Shown: positions 36,301 through 48,704 of the stretch, piece by piece
Layout: every line of letters begins with the position of its first letter
Position numbering within the stretch: position 1 is the stretch's first letter
From: Gorsachius magnificus
Lineage: Eukaryota > Chordata > Aves > Pelecaniformes > Ardeidae
NCBI GenBank assembly: GCA_034008185.1
Contig: CM067082.1
Span: 155,131,895-155,195,894, forward strand
DNA length: 64,000 nt
Direction of reading: 5' to 3'
The notes under the pieces: model-generated
The model's input: the letters and a program-made list of their open reading frames with translations, nothing else
Database searches by the model: none
What the model was told of the DNA's origin: nothing
Program-made: the position numbers and the translations under genes

Positions 36301-39300
36301 TCTGAAGAAAAATGCCAAACAGGGACAGTTGCAGTTCCCTAGCATTTTGTGCCTCTTGGCTCGTAATTATTTTCAGCACAGTTCTTCCCTACTCATTGAT
36401 TATAGCCACTGTAATTGCTGGTATATGTGTACATGACACAGCTTTTATAGCCAACACATTATTTTTGCCTTCATGCAGCCTCTAGGAACAGAGTAGGGAT
36501 TTTCCTACACATATATTGGATAATTGAATAGATTTTTAAACAAATAGAAGCTACTGTAGAAGTATCAGAATGTTTCTGCTGTTCTCTTTATGGTTTGGGA
36601 CCACAATATTCCTAGTGATGTTGCACTGAAACCTCATTTTCTTAAAAGACAGCTTACTTTTGCCTCTGTACTCTGAAACTTCTGACTGAGTACAGCATGG
36701 GATATTTACCAGTATCACTCTTGTTAACCATCCAACTTGTCCTCATTACTCCATCCACTTTTAGTTATCGTACATCCATCTTTTGTTCTCCCGGACATAG
36801 GAATCTGGATCTGCATGCCATTTCTGTCAGTGTGGCTTTGATTCTCTAATTTGTCTTCTTTATCTTCAGCTGTCTTCTGTAATTTGGCAATGTAGGGAAG
36901 GATTAATCCTTCTAGGCACATCCAGCAGCATGTTCAAATTGCAGGCTGACCTAGCTCCTCATTCCCATCAAACAGATGAGGTATCTGGCCAATGGAGAAA
37001 GCAGGACAGCAATGTGGACTGAATCCTTGCCTGCTACCAATTTATTAGTCAAAAACAGACAAAGGATTTTTCAGATCTGATACAGATTCTAAGAAAGATT
37101 TTAGGGCTCTTCCTTGCTATTGAGTATTGTCTCTGTCATGTTGATGGGCTACAGACATTCTCTTCTATTTTATTTTTGTTACAGTTAGAAATGGGCAAGG
37201 GTTTTTTTTCTGGAAGAGAGTAAAATGAATGAAAAATGTAGTTGGGAGGAGAAGATGGGTGAGAATCAATTTCCCTAATTGTCTAAAAAAGTGAAGAAAA
37301 TGTGAAGCATTTGTTATAAGTCAAATATTTTGTTTTGACATTTTGACAGCAAAACAATTCTCTTTGGTTTTAAAGCCATCATTTGTTTAGAAACATATCT
37401 TTAAAAAAGGGTTAAATGGTGTCCTTTTAACATTCCATTTCAAGCTGAGTGTTTAATTTTGGATGAAGTCCAGCTGCAGTTTCATGGCTTTATTTATATT
37501 TTGTTTGTTTCACAAGAAAACATAAAATAAGACTGCTCCTCCTCTCCTTTTGCAGACAAGACAAATTAAGGGCTTGGAAAAAAAAAATTGCAATAATTTT
37601 AAAGAGATTTAGGAGCTAGAGCAGTGAACTAAACACACTGAGATATGCGTGACTATATATAACATCTACGGCGTGGGTGTTTACTGAAATAGTCACCCTG
37701 ATCTCCCTTTACAGTCAACAGGGGTCAAATCATTATGAATAATGTTTTCTAGAGAGCTGCGTATCTCTTAACCAGGCAGACTTCTAACATAGGATGATCA
37801 GACCATCATCTCCCATTTCTCTCTGGTGACTAAAAAGGGACAAAAGAAAACTGCTTTGACTGTTACCAAGGGTTGAAGGCAAGATGTTTCTTCCGTACCT
37901 CCCTCCAGTCACCAAACCAGACATAAGCCATCTAATGAGGCATGACCAGCTGATGAGGAATACTAAACTGACTCCTAATCGGCAGGAGCAGGGTAGTTGT
38001 TAGTTTTTGTAAGGATGCAGCTAAACAGCAATAAGACATAAGCTAATAAACACTGCATTGTGTCAGAACACAGTAAGAAAGAGGGTAACCAGCCATTGGT
38101 AACTAAAAAGGGGTTTTAAGAAACAGATTTTGTCTTTTCTGTGCTTTTCTATCTGATTCCCTCAACGGGATGAGATGTGCCTTGCAAAATTACATGGAAA
38201 TATGGTTCCGTAGGGTAAAAATGATTCATTTAGGAAAAGAAAAATCCCCATAAATAGTAGTGAAATAAATAAATTTTACACAAAATCTTCCATCTTCTCC
38301 TGTGAAAGATTGTGTGATGGTCAACCAAACTGTTCCTGTGAGGCATGTTACAGTTCATTGAGTTTAAAGACAAAACTTTGATTCCCAGTGATATAAATGT
38401 ATTTTCAGGAACTGTTTGCATGTTGATGTTCTATGGGCTAAATATGTTAGAATGACTCATTCTGAAGATATTAGTTTGGGCAGACAGTAACTTTTAGAAA
38501 CATTTAGTATTTCTTAGTCTCCCGTGAAAGTTGGCCCTTAAATGCTTCAGATGTGGAAAAGGACTTATGTTTAATAATCGATAGTAAGTCCTAATAATTA
38601 AATATTAATTACATTCTCTCTCTAAGCAGTGTGTATATTATTGGACACTATACATATTTATGTTAAAGTTTTAAAATGTATTAAATGCCTTTTTTTAGAC
38701 TACTTCAATGTATCGCTATCTTTTCAATATTGTAATAACATGACAAATTAATGCATTTCTACTGCGTATTTCATATGAGAAATTTTTCAGAAGAAAATAA
38801 GCTAGTGGATGGTATTTCCATTACTTCATCACCTCTCTATGAATTTCCTCCAACATGGCTAGTATTTCAAAGCTGTCTGGCCCAACCATGAATTCATCTC
38901 CCACTCAAAATTAGCAGAGATGATGTCACCCTCACCTTTAAGCATATGAAAACTGCATTTCTATTTAATCTTAAATCTGGCATTCAGGTGGTTTTATATC
39001 TTACTTTTTGGTCAATTAATAATTTAATTTTCATTTTTAGACCCTAATCTGCATATGCTTATTTTGCAGGTAATGCTATTCCACCAGAAATTCCCCTGGA
39101 TTTCCACCGGACACTTAATAAAGTACAGTTTGTGCCTACACATTCACAGGAATAACATCTAGGGGTCTGAGTGCTGTATGGGTCAGCAAATGTTTATTTG
39201 TTTCCATTAAAGAAATTTATTGCATTAATTCAAATATTTTCTTAAAATGTACCTGATTTCCGTTTCCTAGAAGAATTTTGTTTATTCAAACATGTTTTTG

Positions 39301-41645
39301 CTATTTTTGGCATTAGCACTAAAATGTTTTCCAGAGAAGAAACCTGCATTTAGTTGAAATGCCAGAATGTCAGTTTGTTTTCTGTGTGTGTGGAGGTGCA
39401 TTTTGGGCAGTCTGTGCCTCTTGCCAAGCAATACAGGCTTCCAGAGGCAGTCCTGGACAATTGCCAGTCTCAGGCCTTCAGAATGTTCTTGGACATGCCC
39501 AGCATGCCACCCTTTCTCTTTTGCCCCGTACTAGCAAGAAACTTCTCATGTGCATCTTTTCTCCCCACCATGGTCTATCATGGCCAGCTACTGGGCCCAG
39601 ACCCACAGCAACTATTCCTGCTGCAAATGGCTAGAAACTAACTGTAGATGGCTACAGACACCCTCTCCTTCTTCTCAGTCCCAATGCTATTGTTTCTACA
39701 CATATCCTGATCTTGACAGCAGCCAAACAAAACTTATGATATGAGACACTGGAGAAAAATCACCCTTTTGTCATCCTTTCATTATCCCTTGACAGCCAAA
39801 AGGTAAAGATTAGCCCTGATGTACACCCTTTCAAAAAGGACCACTTTGTCCCAGATATTTTCTTGACTTAATTCTTCAATTTCTGAACAAAAGCTAGTGG
39901 GGGGGAGGTTTTATTGTTATTTAGTTTAGTAACTGTCACCTATGTAAAATATACTACACAATAGAACTGACTTTACATAAATTCCTGATAGGGTGATGCT
40001 CTGAAGAACAACCGACTTTTGAATCTTTTATGTCAGTAAAGCTTCCTGTTGTAGTCATTGAATACTCTAGATAATAAAAAACGGAAAATGGAAACTCAGC
40101 AATGTGAACAGAATATTTGATAAATAAGAGAGCAGAGTAACCTATTCTAAAGAATTAATTTTTTTTCCCCCTCACTATTCTTGACACTGTTTGCATTTCA
40201 ATTACACCTATTATCCTAATGGTTATATGCCTAGATCATGGGGATTTAGTGAATAATATTTGCCCAGTTAAGTGTCTTGACAGATATGTGTATTTCACCT
40301 GAACAAAAGCAATATTACTTGAAGATATAGGGAAATATTCCTCTAGGTACATGTAACATCTCTCATGATAGGATATGCCATTCGTTATGAACTGTGAAGC
40401 TGTTCTGGTCCTCTGTTGCTTTAAGACTGATCAGAATGTTATGCCTCGGTGGCTTGCTGACTCCTATCTTAATGTTGGGGAGGAAAGCTACTTTTAAAAA
40501 TTAGTTTAATAGCTGCACAAAACCGAGGAAGGTCACAAGTTACTCTGCAACGCTTGACATTCCATTGACTTCACATATAAGGCGCTTCAGATTTCAGTGG
40601 AGACAAAAAACCAATGTGAAACTCCAATGCAGGTATAACTGGTGTGGCATGAATTAATTCTGTTTTAAGAGAAAGGTGTCTGTGACCCTGTGTGCCCTCA
40701 CTCCTATTAGCATTGTGGGCCATTTTCACAACAAGGACAGCCAGCATCCCACCTGAGACTGAGCAGGTATCCCATTAGGTTTCATCCTGATCTCTTAGGT
40801 TACTCATTTTTTTGCCAATAAAAACACAAACAAACAGACTCTTGCCATAATCAGAGATGAAAATTTTCTGTATTTTATTAAAAAAGTAATTCTTTCCTTT
40901 TGTATTATTTTTTATTTTATACCCCAACCACTAGTTTTCAGACACTGCATTTATAATTAAAGTAAAATTGCTAAACCACATGATAAAAAAGGGGGGGGTT
41001 CTCAAAAAAATTGAAATGTTTTTGCTGAAATGTCATTTTTTAATATTTTAAAGTCATTCCACTATATGCTGTTTCAATGAGAAGTAGCAGAAAATAATGA
41101 TTCCAACAAAACTTGAAACCAGAAAAAGGGTGTTTGATTTGGTGGGTCTTAACAGTATTTGAAATATTAATATTTGAAATATAAATAACTGAGCAAGAGG
41201 TTTCCTATGTAGTCAACAGAAGCAGCCAGCTGCCATCAAATCCTACTGGAAGCTTCTTCAAGTTTTCAGATTTCCTAACACAGGCTGCATTTTCAGAGTT
41301 GCTGTGGCATCACTGCTTATGCTTGTGATGCAAGCAAGAACTTGTGCATGCCCCAGCACTGTTTTTCCTATGTGAATAGCAATTGATTAGAGTCAGCACA
41401 AACATCTCTCCTCAAGCACACAAAGGAAAGACCCTACAAATATGTACTAGATGACTGGAGTTCGTCTCTCTACCATCATTTTGTCAGGAGGAAAACTCTG
41501 ATGTAAGCCATTCAGGAATAGGGACATGAATTAGATCAGTCTTATCAAATTTGTTTCAATATTTGGGAGCATATGGTATTTCAATAATCAGAGCCCAGCC
41601 ATATGCCAGCAGAATTTGCCACTGACACTACAGTCAACCCATCCT

Positions 41646-41692
41646 AATGACAAGCAAGCCCAGATAGTTCAATGACAAGCTTCAGATAGTTC
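41646..41692. repeat. Imperfect 25/22-bp tandem duplication
   Basis: Two adjacent units begin AATGACAAGC and end CAGATAGTTC; the second lacks three bases in the middle. Confidence 0.75.
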
Positions 41693-42649
41693 ATCATCTC
41701 ACTTGCAATAGTTGGTTTCCAGGATGAAGAAGGCATTTGATACGACACCTGGATTGCTAAAGATATGTTAAATATGCATTGTTGTTTCCACAGTGCAAGT
41801 CCTTTATCCAGTAACAGTTGCACACCTCCAGTTCTGGAGTCATTTACCTGATCTTCTTTCTACTCACGGCAAGTAAAAATAAGCCGAAGTGTTTTAGCAC
41901 TGCACGTGGTATCTGTAGATAAGAAGAATATTAGAAAAAAAGAACTATCTGCATGTCTGTACCTCTTCTTTGAGAATTAAAAAAAAATAAATTATACTGA
42001 ACAGAAATAGAACTCAACAGTTTGCAAGGTTGAGATATTGAGTCTTAGAATTCTCCACATATCATAAATTACCCTTACAGACACCCATCAGGAATTTTGT
42101 TTTCAGACCCGAAGACCCATGCCCTGACTCACACATCTAAAACCTAAGCATTTATTCAGGTCTGCTTTTCCAAATACCCTGTACAATCAATAGACCGTTG
42201 CTAACATTTTCAGGCAGAAAATTACCTCCTCTTAACACAGCATCCAGAACAGCCAAAAATCACCTTCTACAGAGGCCTCACACTCTTATCTACACAGGCA
42301 ACCTAGACAGATAATTTATACTAACCACCTGGCTTTTCTATGACTTTCTTCTGTTGGGCTGATACATTCATACAAAATTCACTGCAAGTTTTAACGTCAG
42401 AACATTTCCACTACCCCATGGGAAATCTGTTCTGCAACATTTTCTAGACCTCCTGACATGTTTTCAGCCACTATCCACAGTTTATACGATAACTGCTGAA
42501 AACTTCAACAGTTTATAAAATATTGTAACAATGATTACTTGATAGTCTTTTTTTTAAATTCCAGACAAACCCATTTAGAATTAACATTAAAAATGAGACA
42601 ATAGTTAATAAGACCACTTAGTCACTTAAATGAATTACCAAGTGGTGGG

Positions 42650-42850
42650 TTCTTTACTTTGAGGGTGACAGAGCCCTGGCACAGGCTGCCCAAGGGGGCT
42701 GTGGAGTCTCCTTCTCTGGAGATATTCAAAGCCCGCCTGGATGATGTCCTGTGCAACCTGCTCTGGGTGAGCCTGCTTGAGCAGGGGGTTGGACTGGGTG
42801 ATCTCCTGAGGTCCCTTCCAACCCCTGCCATGCTGGTATTGTGTGATTTT
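42650..42850 (+). mobile_element. CR1 LINE 3' fragment
   Basis: It encodes the CR1 ORF2 C-terminus (LRVTEPWHRLPKGAVESP, then LEIFKARLDDVLCNLLWVSL) followed by the 3' end with gggttggactgggtgatctc and cccttccaacccctgcc, ending in a decayed ATTCTGTG-type tail near 42838-42850. It closely matches the fragments at 1238-1455 and 47499-47655. Confidence 0.9.
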
Positions 42851-44188
42851 GTTGCTCTTGGAGACTTAGGCCTTTACTTGAAATTTTACAAATATAGAAA
42901 TTATGTTATAGCTACACTCATATCAGCTGGCCAAATAGAAGAGAAATTTGGGGAATTCCCTTGCCTGTGTTATCCAAAGGACTAGGCAAGACATTTCAGT
43001 GTCTTTTGCTGATTTCACACGTGGTGACTCTACAGACAACTTACAGAGGAAGAAAAGACACTGCTGTGCTAGGACAAAAGCTGTAGGAGAACTTTGTAAC
43101 AAATAGACACGCTCTGGCATAATATCTGCTACCAGACAGATAAAACCACCACTAGAAACAACAGGAATAACTTCAGACAGTAAAATTTTATAAAAACTGA
43201 ACAGTTTAAAAACCCCACAGAATTTAAAGGCAGCTAAAGGTGATCAGCTTGGACTGTGTGTGTGAGGTGAATTCTTGCATTACTTTTGATCACAGTCCTC
43301 CTGTACTTCATTCACTTGATACCTTTCCAGATTCAAGTGTACTTAGGATCCAAACATGTAGATGTATTTTCTAGGAGTTTTTGAATGTTCTACATGGAAA
43401 GCTTAATTGAATGTCAAAAGCTGGGCAAAGGCTCATCCCAAAGCTGATACTGGCAACAAGAGATGTGTTTTCTGGTTGAAAGTGCCACATAAAGATTTCG
43501 GAACAGGAAAAGAAGGAGCCCAAACTAGTAAGTTCATTTTTTTCACTTGAGTGGTGCCTTATATTTAACATTAGTCTGGTCTCATCAGGGACCTTCCAGA
43601 GCATGTCTTAGCTGCTCTTGGTTTCTTTGTCCAGGAATCAAGAACCAACAGAAGTGAGAACATTCATGTCTGCCTTTGCACCAGCAAAATATGAAAAAAT
43701 CAGTTCATCAAATCAGGCAAAGCTAAAGTGAATCCAAATGCTAAATACTTGGAATGTGTTCTTCCAACAATTCTGTGATATTTTTTTATTCATAGCAGGA
43801 CCAACTGCCCTTCCATTTTTTTCATTCAAGCCTTTTTTTCCCACTGTCGCCTGTTCTACCTCTGTAGCCATTACTTGCATTTTTCATCTTTTTTGTGGGA
43901 ACACTAGATTGATTTTCATGAACAGCAGTATGTCAAACTCTCACAACTGTGTGTAAATAAAAAAAAAATATTAACATTACACACCATCTAGATTAATAGA
44001 CCAAAGGTTGTGGAAGTCAATCTGGAAATTCAAATGTGTGGCATCAAAGAAAATGAGGACAGAGGCAGAGAATTTCTGAATGAAGACTCCTCTGCTTGAA
44101 TAGCTATATAGGAAGATAGAAACAGGACACATTAAAAGCTATCTGGGAGGGAGGGATTGCCTAAGAAATCCTGGGGGACACTGGGTGA
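42851..44188. other. Unique DNA, no gene seen
   Basis: No gene or repeat was recognised. Confidence 0.5.
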
Positions 44189-44792
44189 GACAGTGGTGTG
44201 GTTTAACCTGGCTGGCAACTCAGCACCACGCAGCCACTCGCTCACTCCCCCCTCCCTCAGTGGGATGGGGGAAAGAATCGGGAAGGAGAAAAAAAGTTAG
44301 AGCCGTGGGCTGAGATAAAGACAGTTTAATAAGAGAAAATAGTAATAATAGTAATAATGAGAATGGTAACGGAATATACAGAATATACAAAATGAATGAT
44401 GCACAATGCAATTGCTCACCACCCGCCGACCGATGCCCAGCCCGTCCTGAGCAGCGATCACTCTCTAAACCGTGATCAGTCCCCGAACAGCAATCACTCT
44501 CCCCACAACGAACCAACTGACTAACCCCCCCGAGCATGACGTTATATGGTATGGAATAGCTCTTTGGTCAGTTTGGGTTAGCTGTCCTAGCTGTGCTCCA
44601 TCCCAGCTTGTTATGCACCTGGCCAAGCAGGAGAAGCTCAAAAAGTCCTTGAGCAGTCTGAGCACTGCTTGCCAGCAACTAAAAACATCAGCGTGTCATC
44701 AACATTCTTCTAGTACTAAATCCAAAACACAGCACTGTGCTAGCTTCTATGAAGAAAATTAACTCTATCCCAGCCAAAACCAGGACAGACAG
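44189..44792 (-). mobile_element. Solo LTR of the ERV-L-like family, with target duplication
   Basis: The LTR is 44194-44787 (594 bp) on the - strand, flanked by a perfect 5-bp repeat GACAG (44189-44193 and 44788-44792). It aligns along its length with the provirus LTRs but carries many substitutions, including one in the terminal TGTC block (tggtgtgg for tgtcgtgg). It retains the TATA region near 44371-44391, the AAT-type tract and the ATTAAA signal at 44325-44330 on the - strand. No internal sequence remains. It is older than the provirus. Confidence 0.94.
44325..44330 (-). terminator. LTR polyadenylation signal
   Basis: ATTAAA on the - strand within the conserved CTTATTAAACTG block of the LTR. 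Confidence 0.5.
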
Positions 44793-47498
44793 TTAGAAGT
44801 TGTGAGTTTGAAAGGAAAGTATCCTGTCATGACTGTATCAGAGCTCAAGTATATTTATGTGATCTGTATGTGCAGGCAGCAGCAGATCCAGTAAATCTGA
44901 TGTTCCAGGAAGTATTTGAGTCCAAGTATATGGGCTCTGTACCAATTTTTCATACCCACGTAGTGACTTCAACCTTTTTTTCAATTCTGAAAAAAAAAGC
45001 AGCATTTTTAGCATGTTTCACAATGCTTGTGGACTGAGTATGGGCGATGGCTGGAATTCAAGTCCCAGATGATGACATCTTTTTGTAGGCTCCACATGTG
45101 AACTGTCTGAACTGCCATTAATCAATGGAGATTTAGGGTTTAAGTTCTTTGCTCAAACAAGGGCACCTAGAAGCAACACAGACAAGACTAGTGAAGGTAT
45201 CTGCAGGGGGCTGGCAGATATGAGGCCAGGCATTAGAAAGACCTTTGTTCCTTGAACACCACAGCTGAGGACACCTACCTTTAAGGCATTTCAGATGACA
45301 TTAGACACCTTCGTGTTGGCAGCCAAAGCAGTTTATTTTCAGGTGGTATACTGGATGCTTAAATAGTCAGCTGACATCTAGACACTTCCATTTAGACACT
45401 CAGCTTCAGGCAACTTATTCTATAGGCAAAATCCCTTGCTGATCATTTTATCACTCATTTTTTCCTATGGCACGGAAAACATATCACAAGAGTCAGACCA
45501 TAAAGAACTGGTTACGATATCTTTGATTTTGATATCTCCCACCCAGTCAGCTTGACTGATCTACAAAGGAAGATCAAAGCTTTAGTAAGCAGTAGCCTTC
45601 TTGCAGTGGCGGACACCTGTGAGACTGTCAGAGCCGGTTGAATGATTATTCTCATCCCAACAGAGACTTTTGCCATTGTATAAATATGCTCACAGCACAA
45701 AGCCACATAATAATTTGTGCTGCTAAAATGAGACTTCATCTCAGGTGTCACTACATTACTTGTCATGAGAAGAAATCTTTTGGCACCTGAGTTGGGCCAT
45801 CAGTCATTTTGACTGACATACTTTTATGCACGTCCAGCAGTCCAGGTGAAGACTGAACAAAATAATTTTTCAATGCTTCCACTGGATCAGTGTAGAAAGA
45901 TAGTCTTAGGCCAAAAAGTGAGACCTTGACCCTGAATGATACACTATAAAGGCATTGACCACCATTTCCAGCCCTTCCTTTCCCACATGTACTAAAATCA
46001 ATAGGATTGATTTTTGTGCCTGAGCTCACTATGTCTTCATTATAGATTTTGAAGTCATGTTTATTATGCTGCTCCTTGTCTTCAGAGTCAATGTGCGGTA
46101 TTTGAGAGAGACATCTCTGGGAATGTTTTGGAGTTTTCTGACATAAGCCCATCTACCTCATTTGACAGGAACTGAGAAAGCAGATTTTTTTTTCTATGTA
46201 CCATCTTAGCCTAGATATTTCTTATTCTTTCCATGCACATTTAACCATGCTATTCAGAACTGACAATGCTATAAAGACTCCTTAGACCATTCTTATTACA
46301 ATCTTTGAGACTACCTATCATCCTTGGACCTTGTTTTGCGTTGTGTGGTCTCAAAGACAGGGATTGCTATTGTAGTTCTTGTATTTGGATGAGCGTTCAA
46401 GTGTTAGCAGCACTTATTAAAGACATAATTGCTGCTGCTTTTGTATTTTCAACTATGAAACCTCTGAAAAGATATTTCCAAATTGTGACATCAGGCTGGC
46501 CACAGAAATGGGGCAAAACTTTATTGAAAATACTGATGAATCTTTTAACATGACCAGAAACTTGCTGACACAAATGATATCTCTCCTGACAGATCAAGGT
46601 GCAGTGTCAGGTAAAAAACACCGAAGAAAAAACAGTTCAGTCTCAGTGCCACAGCCTATTCCTTCCTTGCCCTGCCCCATCCAAGTGCAACACAATGAGT
46701 GAGACCACTGGAAGTTCATTCCTGTATGTTTAATGATGTGGACAAGAGGAGGAAATCATATGGCTTTGAGCAATCTCCTGTCCCGCCAATGCTTTGACCT
46801 GTCGTAACTAGCACAGGTCCCAAACAAAACATTGGCCAGGCCAAGGAGCAAGCATGCACGAATGACCATTCCCAAGAGGCTGTTGTGGAGGAGGATGGGC
46901 AAAAGGACTGGAGGCACGCTGAGGCCACCATTCTTGTGTTACTTCACCTTAGGGCACAGAGCAATACCTGAGCCAGGGCCTGGATCACACTACCCCATTC
47001 TCAGAGAACTCCTGGCTGTGGTCACAGCCAGCTCTCTGGTAGGAGAGAGCTATTCGACAAACTTTGGCTGGCACCGGAGCTGTTAGAGAAAAAGCTGGAA
47101 GAAGCCTTGGCAGTGGCTCCTCATGAAAAGTTCTCCTAAGACGACTTCTCTTTCCCTTAAAAGCAGCTTTTAAGCTGCTGTGTAGTAAGAGAGACACAGA
47201 CAGAGAAAGCAAGGTTCATGCTTAGCCCAGCACTTGGGGTTAGCCTTTAAAAACCAGCCAAAATAGGGTGAGGCAAGCCTTTTATCCAACACTGTACAAA
47301 CTGTCCAGTATGATCTGGTGGGCCCTAGGGCCCACATATTTCAACTATTGAAAGAAAGGTAAAAGATATCATGTGTCATTCAGACGGTTTTATTGAAGCC
47401 AAAGTTTAGTTCACCTCAGCTATCTAATGATTAGGTTTTTATTATATAATTGGGTATTGGGCTAACCCTATGCCCACTGTGGATGAATGAGCATTTTA
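44793..47498. other. Unique DNA, no gene seen
   Basis: No gene was recognised. The 129-codon - strand frame at 45763-46152 and the neighbouring 45512-45766 frame show no domain, signal peptide or splice context that I can support. Confidence 0.5.
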
Positions 47499-47655
47499 TA
47501 GAATCACAGAATCCCAGAATGGCAGGGGTTGGAGGGGACCTTGGGAGATCATCCAGTCCAACCCCCCTGCTAAAGCAGGTTCACCTAGAGCAGGTTGCAC
47601 AGGACATTGTCCAGGCAGGGTTTGAATATCTCCAGAGAAAGGGAATCATTACAAC
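47499..47655 (-). mobile_element. CR1 LINE 3' fragment
   Basis: The + strand begins tagaatcacagaatcccag and continues ggcaggggttggaggggacc, then gatcatccagtccaaccc and tttgaatatctccagagaa. This is the reverse complement of a CR1 3' end of the same subfamily as 1238-1455 and 42650-42850. Confidence 0.9.
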
Positions 47656-48280
47656 ATGGTGCTGGAAATGCACAGGTCGTCCTCATGGCTGACGCTATAG
47701 ACTGGGCAGTTTAAGTTAGATGTGCTGAATTTCACCTTTATGATTTCACCTTTTCCTACTGCAGTGAAAGAGCCATTTGCTGCGAGAGTATAACTTTTAC
47801 TGTCTTAGCTCTTTTTGCTTTATGGCTCTACTAATGCCTTTGGGGTTTGTTCTGTTTGTCTTTCTAGGATTTTAATTGCATTTCTTTTCATTTGCCTGCT
47901 TGTTTGTTTTCTGTGAGTAAAATAACAGGTTTCTTCCTTACATGGAAAATAATTGCGGAAAAAGTAGAAGAAAATGCCAGCTGCAAAATCCTAAATCTCC
48001 AACAGCCATACAGTCTGTGCAGCCCTCCTGTTATTCCCCAAATGAAAGGAGATAAAATTTTGGAAAAGAGACAGCATAGTACCTGCTGGTAGGCTTCTTT
48101 AGCTAGGACCCAATAAAACATTTTTGAAAGAGAAGTGGCAAAAAAGAAGCCTTTTTAAAAAAATATTTTTATTAGCACTGTGATAGACATTGCTTTTGTA
48201 CAACTTGGACCCCAGAGGGCTTAATCCAAACAGTCACTGTCAATACAAGCCCAACTAAGCAAACAGCATTGTAGCAGTGC

Positions 48281-48306
48281 TTTTCTTTTTTCCTTTTTTT
48301 TTTTTT
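48281..48306. repeat. T-rich tract
   Basis: T runs interrupted by C residues. Confidence 0.7.
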
Positions 48307-48687
48307 ATTCAAAGAAACAGCTGTACATCTGTGAGTCTGTGCATGTGTGAGAGACTTTTTCCTTGTCTTACAGCCTTATCTTTTCCCGCAGTTAAAACAA
48401 CTTACAGGAACTGTGTTATTTTTAGTTTAGTATTTTGAAACATTTTACAATCTTGAGGATTAACTCTTAGTGGAGCTGAAAAGGAGATTTTTTTTTTCTT
48501 TCATTTCTGTTATTGTTTTATTATAGGTGGGGCTGGTCACAGAGTTCATTACTACAACTGCCTGAAACTTCCATTTATATAGGCCCAGATTTCATAGCTT
48601 ATAGCTTTGTAACACTGACCATTGTGGGCTGGAACAGTCCAGGCCAGGTTTCTGCCTCATGACGATTTCTCTCTTTTTATATGAATT

Positions 48688-48704
48688 AAAAAAAAAAAAA
48701 AAAA
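48688..48704. repeat. Poly-A run of 17
   Basis: An uninterrupted A run with no LINE or SINE sequence next to it that I can recognise. Confidence 0.85.

Larger units (their letters stand above)
30901..42649. other. Unique AT-rich DNA, no gene seen
   Basis: No gene or mobile element was recognised over about 11.7 kb. Simple repeats lie at 32111-32145 and 33361-33385, and a small tandem duplication at 41646-41692. Short frames such as 39354-39641 have overlapping companions and no domain. Confidence 0.5.
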